From Allopontixanthobacter sp041552775 (GTDB taxonomy: Bacteria > Pseudomonadota > Alphaproteobacteria > Sphingomonadales > Sphingomonadaceae), in contig JBFEKH010000003.1 in the NCBI GenBank assembly GCA_041552775.1, forward strand, positions 1 to 64,000: 64,000 nucleotides of DNA, in the 5' to 3' direction. Positions 24,659-32,989 of the stretch are shown here, one piece after another. Under the pieces are notes generated by a model. That model did no database searches, had not been told where the DNA came from, and worked only from the letters and a program-made list of their open reading frames with translations. The stretch's first letter is position 1, and the number at the start of each line of letters is the position of its first letter. A program made the translations under genes and the position numbers.

Positions 24659-27319
24659 ATGCAGACGGTCTACACCTTCGGCGGCACATCCGCGGCAGTC
24701 GATCCCCGCGCGAAAGACAAGACCATCACTGGCGGCAAGGGTTCGAACCTGGCCGAAATGGCCGAAATCGGCCTGCCGGTTCCCCCCGGCTTCACCATCA
24801 CCACCGAAGAATGTGTGAAATATCTGGCCGGCGGGGCGGATTTCTCCGCTGAACTGCGCTCAGACGTGGCCGAGGCGCTCAAATATATCGAAGCAACCGT
24901 TGGCAAGTCGTTCGGCAGCAAGGAAGATCCGCTGCTGGTGTCCGTCCGTTCCGGCGCGCGGGTTTCCATGCCCGGGATGATGGACACGGTGCTGAATTTG
25001 GGCCTGAATGACGAAACCGTCGCGGGCCTTGCGGCGACATCTGGCGACGAGCGTTTCGCCTGGGATTCCTACCGCCGGTTCATCCAGATGTATTCCGATG
25101 TAGTGCTCGGCGTGGATCACGGGTTGTTCGAAGAAGCGCTGGAAATCGCCAAGGAAGACAAGGGCTTCTACGCCGATACCGAGATGGATGCTGACGACTG
25201 GAAGGTGCTGGTCGCGGAATACAAGTCAATCGTCGAACAGGAGCGCGGGCAGCCATTCCCGCTCGATGTGCATGAACAATTGTGGGGCGCGATCGCTGCC
25301 GTGTTCGACAGCTGGGATGCGGACCGGGCGAAGGTCTATCGCCGCTTGAACGATATCCCGTCTGACTGGGGCACTGCGGTCAATGTGCAGGCAATGGTGT
25401 TCGGCAACATGGGCGATACCAGCGCCACTGGCGTTGCCTTCACCCGCAACCCGTCGACCGGCGAGAAAGCCTATTACGGCGAATATCTGATCAATGCGCA
25501 GGGCGAAGATGTGGTCGCAGGCATCCGCACGCCGCAATACCTGACCAAGGACGCCCGCGAAGCTGCCGGCGCCAAACCGCTGAGCATGGAAGAAGCCATG
25601 CCCAAGGCCTATGCCGAGCTGGCCGAGGTATTCGACCTGCTGGAACGCCATTACCGCGACATGCAGGATATCGAATTCACCGTGCAGGAAGGCAAGCTGT
25701 GGATGCTGCAGACCCGCAGCGGCAAGCGGACTGCACGGGCAGCCTTGAAGATGGCGGTTGATATGGTCGGCGAAGGCCTGATCGACGAGCGCGAGGCCGT
25801 GCTGAGGATCGATCCGATGGCGCTCGATCAATTACTGCACCCGCGGCTCGACCCCGATGCACCGCGTACGGTGCTGACCACCGGACTGCCGGCATCGCCC
25901 GGCGCGGCCAGCGGCAAGATCGTGCTCGATGCCGATACGGCGGAACAATATGCCGCGCGCGGAGAAAAGGTGATCCTGGTGCGGGTGGAAACTTCGCCGG
26001 AGGATATTCACGGCATGCACGCCGCCCAGGGCATCCTGACCGCACGTGGCGGCATGACCAGCCACGCAGCGGTGGTAGCGCGCGGTATGGGGCGCCCCTG
26101 CGTCTCTGGCGCGTCCCAGGTCTCGATCGACATGTCCGCGCGCACCCTGCGCATTGGTGCCGCTGAAAAGCGCGAAGGCGATTTGATCACTCTCGACGGG
26201 GCGAAGGGCGAAGTGATGGACGGGCTGGTGCCGACAATCGAACCCGAACTGGTCGGCGACTTCGGTACTTTGATGGTGTGGGCGGACAAGCACCGCCGGA
26301 TGCGCGTGCGGACCAATGCGGAAACGCCCGACGATTGCCGCATGGCGCGGCAATTCGGCGCGGAAGGCATCGGGCTGTGCCGCACAGAACACATGTTCTT
26401 CGATGCACGGCGGATCAGCGCGGTGCGCCAGATGATCCTGGCGGAGGACGAAAAGGGCCGGCGCAAGGCGCTCGCCAAGCTCCTGCCTGAACAGCGTGAT
26501 GATTTTCGCCAGATTTTCGAGGTCATGGTCGGGCTGCCATGCACCATCCGCCTGCTCGACCCGCCACTTCATGAATTCCTGCCTACCGCCGATGCGGACT
26601 TTGCTGATCTGGCCGACGAGACCGGGTTGGGGGTCGACCATCTGAAGCGTCGGGCAGCGGAATTGCACGAATTCAACCCGATGCTGGGCCACCGCGGCTG
26701 CCGGCTCGGCATTACCTATCCCGAAATCTACGAGATGCAGGCGCGCGCGATATTCGAGGCGGCTTGCGAAGTTGCCGAGGCATCGGGCGAGGCTCCGGTA
26801 CCGGAGATCATGGTGCCGCTGGTCGCAACACGGCGCGAGTTGGCGATCCTGAAAGTGCTGATCGACCGGGTAGCGCAGGAAGTCTTCACGGATAAGGGCC
26901 GTTCGATCGAATATCTGGTCGGCACGATGATCGAATTGCCGCGCGCAGCCCTGATGGCAGACGAAATTGCGCATGAGGCACTGTTCTTCTCGTTTGGAAC
27001 CAATGATTTGACCCAGACAACTCTGGGTGTTTCGCGTGATGATTCGGCGCGGTTCCTGGCCCCATATGTGGAAAAAGGCATCTTCGCGCGCGATCCTTTC
27101 GTCAGTCTCGATATCGAGGGTGTCGGGCAATTGGTCCGGTTGGCGGCGGAACGTGGGCGAGCGACCAAGCCCGACATCAAGCTAGGCATCTGCGGCGAAC
27201 ATGGCGGCGATCCGGCCAGTATCGAGTTCTGCGAGGAAGTCGGGCTGGATTACGTCAGCGCATCGCCATACCGGGTGCCGATTGCTCGGCTGGCGGCTGC
27301 CCAAGCTTCGTTACGCTAA
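24659..27319 (+). CDS. ppdK: Pyruvate, phosphate dikinase
   Basis: Interconverts pyruvate, ATP and Pi with PEP, AMP and PPi, and is used in gluconeogenesis or PPi-linked glycolysis. The 886 residues contain the N-terminal ATP-grasp part (GGKGSNLAEM), the phosphohistidine loop GGMTSHAAVVARGMG, and the PEP-utilising barrel ending with FGTNDLTQTTLG and GICGEHGGDP. It starts eight bases after glyS. Its stop overlaps the stop of the convergent methyltransferase gene. Confidence 0.97.
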   Translation: MQTVYTFGGTSAAVDPRAKDKTITGGKGSNLAEMAEIGLPVPPGFTITTEECVKYLAGGADFSAELRSDVAEALKYIEATVGKSFGSKEDPLLVSVRSGARVSMPGMMDTVLNLGLNDETVAGLAATSGDERFAWDSYRRFIQMYSDVVLGVDHGLFEEALEIAKEDKGFYADTEMDADDWKVLVAEYKSIVEQERGQPFPLDVHEQLWGAIAAVFDSWDADRAKVYRRLNDIPSDWGTAVNVQAMVFGNMGDTSATGVAFTRNPSTGEKAYYGEYLINAQGEDVVAGIRTPQYLTKDAREAAGAKPLSMEEAMPKAYAELAEVFDLLERHYRDMQDIEFTVQEGKLWMLQTRSGKRTARAALKMAVDMVGEGLIDEREAVLRIDPMALDQLLHPRLDPDAPRTVLTTGLPASPGAASGKIVLDADTAEQYAARGEKVILVRVETSPEDIHGMHAAQGILTARGGMTSHAAVVARGMGRPCVSGASQVSIDMSARTLRIGAAEKREGDLITLDGAKGEVMDGLVPTIEPELVGDFGTLMVWADKHRRMRVRTNAETPDDCRMARQFGAEGIGLCRTEHMFFDARRISAVRQMILAEDEKGRRKALAKLLPEQRDDFRQIFEVMVGLPCTIRLLDPPLHEFLPTADADFADLADETGLGVDHLKRRAAELHEFNPMLGHRGCRLGITYPEIYEMQARAIFEAACEVAEASGEAPVPEIMVPLVATRRELAILKVLIDRVAQEVFTDKGRSIEYLVGTMIELPRAALMADEIAHEALFFSFGTNDLTQTTLGVSRDDSARFLAPYVEKGIFARDPFVSLDIEGVGQLVRLAAERGRATKPDIKLGICGEHGGDPASIEFCEEVGLDYVSASPYRVPIARLAAAQASLR

Positions 27320-28074
27320 GATTTCCAGCCGGTTAGGGTGAGTATCTCGAAACTTTCCGTGACCCGTCCCTGATCGTCGGCATGATCCATGAAGTTCCGC
27401 CGGGCGATCTCGAGAGCGGACTTGGTCAAGGGCGGAGTGCGGGAGGATAGCACCGAGGTAAGCCCCTGGGCCCGGAGATCGGCGACCAGCTGCTCGAAAC
27501 TGCGATAATTGACCTGAATAGCCCGCGAATCAACGACTTGGCGGGCGAAGCCACTACGCTGCATCAACTCTGCCCCGGCCCGGTTATCGACCATTGGATG
27601 CATCCGCGCCGCCGGCCGGTCACCATCGGCAGCAAACATCGCCTGTCGCAGTATTGGCACGCTGCCGGCGGCAACAAAGCTCGCAATCATCAAACCGCCG
27701 GCGGCAAGCGCATTACGCAGGTGGATCAGCGCACCGGGCAGATCGTTGACGGTGTCGAGCGAGGACAGGGTGACGATCAGATCACAATGATCAAGGGGCA
27801 GGGGCTGCTCCTCGTCCAGCGAAAGCGGATCGGCGGGTATGATCTCCCGTCCCGGCGCGGCTAGAGCGGCGGCGAGGGCGGCGTGCCGGTCACCAATGAT
27901 CAGGCAGCGTGCGGGCTCAGCTTGCATGAAACTCAAGCGGTCGGCGATATCCTCGACCATGTCATCCATGATAAACCGCGCGGCACCATGTTCCTGTGAC
28001 AGGCGCAATGCGCGGCGGCGAAGCGCCACGCGGCGGGAGGCATCAAAAATACGGGGCGCGGTGCTGGGCGGCAT
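27316..28074 (-). CDS. SAM-dependent methyltransferase (BioC/NDUFAF5-like)
   Basis: About 252 residues beginning MPPSTAPRIFDASRRVALRRRAL, a start typical of the alphaproteobacterial relatives of NDUFAF5. The Rossmann methyltransferase core is recognisable but divergent (ARCLIIGDRHAALAAALA in place of a classic GxGxG; HCDLIVTLSSLDTVNDLPGAL; LAAGGLMIASF). The target is unknown; in mitochondria the homologue acts on complex I assembly. The frame is open far upstream but without supporting features. It is divergent from comF with about 55 bases between starts. Confidence 0.75.
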   Translation of the reverse strand: MPPSTAPRIFDASRRVALRRRALRLSQEHGAARFIMDDMVEDIADRLSFMQAEPARCLIIGDRHAALAAALAAPGREIIPADPLSLDEEQPLPLDHCDLIVTLSSLDTVNDLPGALIHLRNALAAGGLMIASFVAAGSVPILRQAMFAADGDRPAARMHPMVDNRAGAELMQRSGFARQVVDSRAIQVNYRSFEQLVADLRAQGLTSVLSSRTPPLTKSALEIARRNFMDHADDQGRVTESFEILTLTGWKS

Positions 28075-28128
28075 CGCAGCGCTTTGCCGTGCTTGCCAGC
28101 CCAGCGCAAGCACGGCAGGACGGTCGCC

Positions 28129-28941
28129 ATGTCCCTGGGATCGATCATCGCGGCAAATCTTGTGCAAAAGCACTGCGCCAATTGTCGATTTGATCTTTCC
28201 GCCCCGGTGTTCACTGTGCGGCGGCAGTATTGCCGGGCAGCAGGGTCTATGCGCACCGTGTTGGTCGGAATTGCAGATCCCGGGCGAACCCTGCTGTGCA
28301 GCGTGCCAGCGGCCATTTGGCGGCGGTTCAGCGGCAGAGGGGGCAATGTGCGCGCCTTGTCTGTCCGATCCGCCGCGGCATGACGGTATCGCCGCGGGTA
28401 CGCTGTACAACGCGGCCTCGCGCAAACTGGTTCTGGCCCTCAAGCACGGCCGCCGGATTGCGATGGCGCCGATGCTGGCCCGGCTGATCGCCGCGCGGCT
28501 ACCGCAATTGGACGGCGAATGGCTGATCGTCCCGGTACCGCTCCACCGGTGGAGGCTATGGCAGCGGGGGTACAATCAGGCCGCATTGCTGGGAGGCGAA
28601 TTGGCGAAGTTGACCGGGGCTACATTGCTGCTGGATGGGTTGGCCCGCAACAAGGCAACGCCTCACTTGGCGGGCTGGGTAGAAAGGCACGCGCCAGAGC
28701 GCTTTCAGGAGCGATTGCGATTTCGGCTGGTCATACTCAGATAGTGAAAGGCGCAAATATCATTTTGGTCGACGATGTTCTTACCAGCGGCGCAACCAGC
28801 GATGCAGGCGTTAAGGCGTTGAAAAAGGCTGGTGCGTAAAAGGTAATCGTCGCCTGCTTTGCCCGCGTGATGGACGAAGCGCTGGATCTAAGTCCGAAAA
28901 ACATAACGCCCGGGACCGATACGGACCCGGGCGCCACGTGA
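28129..28941 (+). pseudogene. comF: Decayed ComF family phosphoribosyltransferase-like gene
   Basis: The ComF pattern is spread over different frames. An ATG with AGGA upstream starts MSLGSIIAANLVQK. The zinc ribbon (FPPRCSLCG ... CAACQRPFG) and the next 150 residues (LKHGRR, VPVPLHRWRLWQRGYNQA) lie in another frame. Near 28672 the frame shifts again: GGLGRKARARALSGAI and the PRPP loop ILVDDVLTSGAT continue one base over. TAA at 28837-28839 then interrupts, while KVIVACFARVMDEAL follows in frame. Two or three indels plus one nonsense codon mean no full protein can be made, unless these are sequence errors. Confidence 0.85.
28897..28932 (-). terminator. Intrinsic terminator of the candidate RNA
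   Basis: GCCCGGG...CCCGGGC is a seven-pair stem extended by an inner CCG/CGG. On the minus strand it is followed by GTTATGTTTTT; the plus-strand side has no T-tract. It lies inside the degraded 3' end of comF. Confidence 0.65.
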
Positions 28942-29117
28942 CGATTAATGCTGGACCCGCCTTGCGGTTCGGTAACCATCCCCCCAGAGGATTACCCGGG
29001 TCCAATCCCTCATCGTTCGGAGGCGCCAACGCGTTAGCGGGCTGCATCTCCGTATTCCCCTGAACCTGGCGCTCTTGTGGCACCGACATTCGGTGGGTGG
29101 CTCTTTCGAACCACGAC
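28897..29117 (-). ncRNA. Candidate structured non-coding RNA with its own terminator
   Basis: This gene-free segment folds well on the minus strand. GUGCCAC (29077-29083) can close with GUGGCGC (28931-28937). Inside are a hairpin bounded by CGGAG/CUCCG (29018-29052, tip GCUAA-CGCG-UUGGC) and a longer arm bounded by ACGAU/AUCGU (28941-29016) with the stem UGGACCCG/CGGGUCCA and a GCAA tetraloop. It ends in a GC-rich hairpin (28908-28932) followed by a T-rich tract. G-U pairs favour the minus strand, since the plus copy would have mismatches. I could not match it to tmRNA, 6S, SRP or RNase P RNA. The 5' end is a guess. Confidence 0.5.
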
Positions 29118-29254
29118 CGCTACATTCCACCAAGCCGGGTAACATCAAAGTGCCTTGTGCGTTTCGTTCGGATTTTGCGCACCGTCTGTTGTTATCCTGC
29201 AACATCGATATTTGACTTCATGACGCGGAAATCTGGCTGCGAGAAGGAACAGTT

Positions 29255-29638
29255 GTGACCAATGAAAATAGCGGAAGTGCCGATCGCGAAACAGGCAGCG
29301 CCTTCATGCCAAAGTTTGATTCCAACGGTTTGTTGACCGCAGTTGTCGTCGATGCTGGCACGAAGGATATCCTGATGGTCGCCATGATGAACCAATTGGC
29401 GATCGACAAGACACGCGAAAGCGGGATTGCCCATTTCCATTCCCGGTCCCGCGGCACGTTGTGGATGAAGGGCGAGAGCTCGGGAAACATTCTCAAGGTG
29501 CGGCGGCTTCTGGTCGATTGCGATCAGGATTCGCTGGTTCTGGAATGCGAGCCAGCAGGGCCGATTTGTCACACCGGCTCGCGTTCCTGTTTCTTCAGGG
29601 CGCTGGAAAGCGGCGTATTGAAGCCCAAAACCAGTTGA
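29255..29638 (+). CDS. hisI: Phosphoribosyl-AMP cyclohydrolase
   Basis: Third step of histidine synthesis: opens the adenine ring of PR-AMP. The 127-residue stand-alone form (no HisE fusion) has FHSRSRGTLWMKGESSGN, the metal-binding DCDQDSLVLEC and CHTGSRSCFF. The start is a GTG with AAGGA nine bases upstream. No other his gene is close, so histidine genes are dispersed here. Upstream sits the structured segment described separately. Confidence 0.95.
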   Translation: MTNENSGSADRETGSAFMPKFDSNGLLTAVVVDAGTKDILMVAMMNQLAIDKTRESGIAHFHSRSRGTLWMKGESSGNILKVRRLLVDCDQDSLVLECEPAGPICHTGSRSCFFRALESGVLKPKTS

Positions 29639-29653
29639 CCTTTACGTAAAGGT
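29638..29653 (+). promoter_or_regulatory. Perfect 16-base palindrome before the MerR gene
   Basis: ACCTTTACGTAAAGGT reads the same on both strands. It sits between TTGACC and TATATA-like elements and 17 bases before the MerR-family start. MerR-type regulators of amino-acid and fatty-acid catabolism (LiuR-like) bind TTTACGTAAA-type palindromes within promoters, so autoregulation is likely. Confidence 0.65.
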
Positions 29654-29669
29654 TATATAGGCAGGCTGC

Positions 29670-30152
29670 ATGTCAAACACAGCCCACGCCAAACCTTCTC
29701 AGACCACCGGTGATCATCCCGGCCATGCCCGCCATGCTGGCGCGCACTTGGAACGGCCCGACAAATTATCGCGCGAACAATTCAGCATTTCAGACCTGAC
29801 GTCCGAATTCGACTGTACCGCCCGGGCCCTTCGTTTTTACGAAGATGAAGGGCTGGTTGCACCCGCCCGCATCGGTCTGACCAGAGTGTATTCGAAGCGT
29901 GATCGTGCGCGGCTGGCGTGGATCATGCGGGCGAAGAATGTCGGCTTCAGCCTGACTGAAATCCGAGAGATGATCGATCTTTATGATCTGGACGATGGCC
30001 GGGTTGAACAGCGCCGGGTCACCATCGACCGCTGCCGCAGACATGTGGCGAAATTGAAGGCGCAGCGCGACGACATCGATTCCTCGATCAGCGAATTGAC
30101 CGACTTCATCAAACAAATCGAACGCCTTGATCTGGACAGCGCCGAAGGCTGA
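29670..30152 (+). CDS. MerR-family transcriptional regulator (LiuR-like)
   Basis: A 160-residue regulator with the winged helix starting at FSISDLTSEFDCTARALRFYEDEGL, then the MerR core and a C-terminal dimerisation helix. It lacks the clustered cysteines of the metal-sensing MerR branch, and with the adjacent acyl-CoA dehydrogenase it resembles regulators of branched-chain amino-acid or fatty-acid breakdown. An extra N-terminal extension of about 38 residues contains several histidines (DHPGHARHAGAH). AGGCAGG precedes the ATG, supporting this start. Confidence 0.88.
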   Translation: MSNTAHAKPSQTTGDHPGHARHAGAHLERPDKLSREQFSISDLTSEFDCTARALRFYEDEGLVAPARIGLTRVYSKRDRARLAWIMRAKNVGFSLTEIREMIDLYDLDDGRVEQRRVTIDRCRRHVAKLKAQRDDIDSSISELTDFIKQIERLDLDSAEG

Positions 30153-30188
30153 TCCCCGAACTAAGATCCCTCCACAAAGGACTTTTAT

Positions 30189-31994
30189 ATGCCATCCTAT
30201 ACCGCCCCGACGCGTGACACGCGCTTCGTCGTCAATGAATTGCTGGACCTTGCCAGCTACGGGAATCTGCCCGGCTTTGAAAATGCTTCGGCAGACATGA
30301 TCGACACGGTTATTAACGAAGCCGGCAAGTTCTGTGCTGAGGTACTTCACCCTCTGAACCAGGTCGGCGACCGCGAAGGCTGCACGCGTCATGCCGACGG
30401 CAGCGTGACCACGCCAACTGGCTTCAAGGAAGCCTTTGCGCAATACCGCGAATCCGGCTGGGGCACGATTGCGCAGTCCGAACAATATGGCGGGCAGGGC
30501 ATGCCGCACGTTCTCGGCTTCGTGGTCGAGGAATTCATGGCTACGTCGAACCAGGCATTCGCGATGTATCCCGGCCTGACGTCCGGTGCGATCTCCGCGA
30601 TCACCGCCAAGGGATCGGACGAACAGAAGGAAATGTACCTTCCCAAGATGATTTCAGGTGAATGGACCGGCACCATGAACCTGACAGAGCCGCATTGCGG
30701 CACCGATCTGGGCATGATCCGCACCAAGGCTGAACCGCAGGCGGACGGATCCTACGCGATCACCGGCACCAAGATCTTCATCTCGGCTGGCGAACACGAC
30801 ATGTCCGAAAATATCATTCACCTGGTGCTGGCAAAGACGCCCGGTGCACCGGACAGCTCCAAGGGTATCTCCTTGTTCATCGTGCCGAAGTTCCTCGTGG
30901 ATGCAGACGGCAATCCGGGTGAGCGCAACGGAGTGATGTGCGGTTCTATCGAAGAAAAGATGGGCATCCACGGCAACTCCACCTGCCTGATGAACTATGA
31001 CGGTGCGACCGGCTGGATGGTTGGCGAAGAGAACAAGGGCCTCGCAGCCATGTTCATCATGATGAATGCGGCACGTCTTGGCGTCGGCATCCAGGGCCTC
31101 GCGCAAGCTGAAATCTCCTACCAGAACGCAGTTACCTATGCGCTTGATCGCCGCCAGGGCCGCGCCCTGACCGGTCCGGCAGAACCGCAGGCGCTGGCTG
31201 ATCCGATCTTCGTCCACCCGGACGTTCGCCGGATGCTGATGGATGCCAAGGCATTCACCGAAGGCATGCGCGCATTGGCGCTGTGGGGCGCTTTGCAGGT
31301 CGATCTCACGCACAAGGCGCAGACCGAGGCAGAGCGCGAAGAAGCAGACATGATCATCAGCCTGCTGACGCCTGTGATCAAGGGCTACGGCACAGACAAG
31401 GGCTATGACATCGCGAACAACATGCAGCAGGTCTATGGCGGCCACGGCTACATTGCCGAATGGGGGATGGAGCAATTCGTCCGCGATTCGCGCATTGCCA
31501 TGATCTACGAAGGCACCAATGGCGTTCAGGCGATGGATCTGTGCGGCCGGAAGCTGGCCCACAAGGGCGGCGCGGCAATCCAGGCATTCTTCACGACAGT
31601 CGATGGTGAAATCGCCGAAGCGAAGAATGACGAGACGCTGAAACCCATTGCCGAAGCGCTCGACAACGCGCTGACCGACCAGAAGGCGGCCACGATGTGG
31701 TTCATGCAGCATGCCATGCAGAGCCCGAACGATCTGGGGGCCGGTGCGCATCATTACATGCACATCATGGGCATCGTATCGCTCGGCCTGATGTGGCTGC
31801 GCATGGCCAAGGTTGCCGCTGCCACGCTGGCCGCTGGAACCGACGACAAGGCGTTCTACGAAGCCAAGCTGACCACCGCCCGCTATTTCGCCGACCGCTT
31901 CATTCCGGATGCCGGTGCACTGCGCCGCAAGATTGAGACCGGTGCGGATTCGATGATGGCATTGCAGGAAGATGACTTCGCCACTGCGGCCTGA
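30189..31994 (+). CDS. Acyl-CoA dehydrogenase, large (about 600 aa) form
   Basis: FAD-dependent alpha-beta dehydrogenation of an acyl-CoA. The 601 residues are the long form with an extra C-terminal domain, as in DmdC-like and FadE-like enzymes. Segments MNLTEPHCGTDLGMIRTKA (FAD/substrate site) and QQVYGGHGYIAEWGMEQFVRDSRI-type sequence are present. The exact chain-length preference cannot be told. It starts 36 bases after the MerR gene, so it is likely the regulator's target, and it ends before a strong terminator. Confidence 0.92.
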   Translation: MPSYTAPTRDTRFVVNELLDLASYGNLPGFENASADMIDTVINEAGKFCAEVLHPLNQVGDREGCTRHADGSVTTPTGFKEAFAQYRESGWGTIAQSEQYGGQGMPHVLGFVVEEFMATSNQAFAMYPGLTSGAISAITAKGSDEQKEMYLPKMISGEWTGTMNLTEPHCGTDLGMIRTKAEPQADGSYAITGTKIFISAGEHDMSENIIHLVLAKTPGAPDSSKGISLFIVPKFLVDADGNPGERNGVMCGSIEEKMGIHGNSTCLMNYDGATGWMVGEENKGLAAMFIMMNAARLGVGIQGLAQAEISYQNAVTYALDRRQGRALTGPAEPQALADPIFVHPDVRRMLMDAKAFTEGMRALALWGALQVDLTHKAQTEAEREEADMIISLLTPVIKGYGTDKGYDIANNMQQVYGGHGYIAEWGMEQFVRDSRIAMIYEGTNGVQAMDLCGRKLAHKGGAAIQAFFTTVDGEIAEAKNDETLKPIAEALDNALTDQKAATMWFMQHAMQSPNDLGAGAHHYMHIMGIVSLGLMWLRMAKVAAATLAAGTDDKAFYEAKLTTARYFADRFIPDAGALRRKIETGADSMMALQEDDFATAA

Positions 31995-32015
31995 TCATCG
32001 CAAATGCACAAACAG

Positions 32016-32050
32016 AAAGGGCGCCCGCTTGCGTGGGCGCCCCTTTTTTT
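32016..32050 (+). terminator. Strong intrinsic terminator after the acyl-CoA dehydrogenase gene
   Basis: GGGCGCCC and GGGCGCCC pair as a self-complementary stem around GCTTGCGT, followed by seven T residues. It separates this unit from the convergent cysK gene. Confidence 0.92.
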
Positions 32051-32068
32051 GCCTGAGTTCTGCCGTGA

Positions 32069-32989
32069 CTATTCGGCCGGCAGGAAATCCGGGACCGACA
32101 GGTACCGTTCGCCGGTATCGTAGTTGAAACCCATGATACGAGTCCCGGGTGCCAGATCGGGCAGTTTTGCGGCAATCGCTGCCAGTGTTGCGCCGCTGGA
32201 AATCCCGACCAGCAGGCCCTCTTCGGCCGCGGAACGGCGCGCCATTTCCTTGGATTTCTCTGCATCGACCTGGATTGCGCCATCGATTGCCTTGGTATGC
32301 AGATTGCCCGGGATAAAGCCTGCTCCGATGCCTTGGATCGGATGCGGGCCAGGCTTGCCGCCCGCAATGACCGGCGAAAGCTCCGGCTCGACCGCGAAGG
32401 CCTTCATGTGCGGCCAGTGGCGCTTCAATTCCTCTGCGCAGCCGGTCAGGTGACCGCCGGTCCCGACACCTGTGATCATCACATCGATCGGTTCGTCAGC
32501 GAAATCGCGCAGGATTTCCTGGGATGTGGTTGCGACATGGACCGCGACATTGGCAGGATTGTCGAATTGTTGCGGCATCCATGCGCCCGGCGTCTGCTCG
32601 ACCAATTCTTGCGCGCGCTCGATTGCGCCTTTCATGCCCTTGGCCTTGTCGGTCAGGTCGAATTTCGCGCCGTAGGCCAGCATCAGGCGCCGCCGTTCGA
32701 TCGACATCGATTCCGGCATCACCAGAAGCAGCGAGTAGCCTTTGACGGCGGCGACCATTGCAAGGCCAACCCCGGTGTTGCCGGATGTCGGCTCAATAAT
32801 TGTGCCGCCGGGCTTCAATTCACCCGATTGCTCCGCCGCTTCGATCATCGCGAGGGCGATACGGTCCTTGATCGAACCGCCCGGATTGGACCGTTCCGAC
32901 TTGATCCAGACCTCATGATCGGGAAACATCCGTGACAAGCGAATGTGCGGTGTATTGCCGATAGTGGCGAGAACAGATGCGGCTTTCAT
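32069..32989 (-). CDS. cysK: Cysteine synthase A (O-acetylserine sulfhydrylase)
   Basis: PLP enzyme making cysteine from O-acetylserine and sulfide. The PLP lysine lies in NPGGSIKDRIA (about residue 42), with the TSGNTG substrate loop at about 69 and GTGTGGHLTG-type phosphate loop (GVGTGGHLTG). At 306 residues it is the compact type. Its start overlaps the stop of the upstream MFS gene by four bases, so they form one transcript. Confidence 0.95.
   Translation of the reverse strand: MKAASVLATIGNTPHIRLSRMFPDHEVWIKSERSNPGGSIKDRIALAMIEAAEQSGELKPGGTIIEPTSGNTGVGLAMVAAVKGYSLLLVMPESMSIERRRLMLAYGAKFDLTDKAKGMKGAIERAQELVEQTPGAWMPQQFDNPANVAVHVATTSQEILRDFADEPIDVMITGVGTGGHLTGCAEELKRHWPHMKAFAVEPELSPVIAGGKPGPHPIQGIGAGFIPGNLHTKAIDGAIQVDAEKSKEMARRSAAEEGLLVGISSGATLAAIAAKLPDLAPGTRIMGFNYDTGERYLSVPDFLPAE

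Noticed and set aside
25832..27130. A 432-codon open frame antisense to ppdK
   Set aside because: GC-rich third positions keep the antisense frame open; no ribosome-binding site and no domain, while ppdK is clear.
28942..29254. tmRNA, 6S RNA or RNase P RNA as identity of the structured segment
   Set aside because: No tag frame ending in AVAA, no T-arm/acceptor combination, no conserved RNase P core, and the two-armed fold does not match the single rod of 6S RNA. Reported as an unknown candidate instead.
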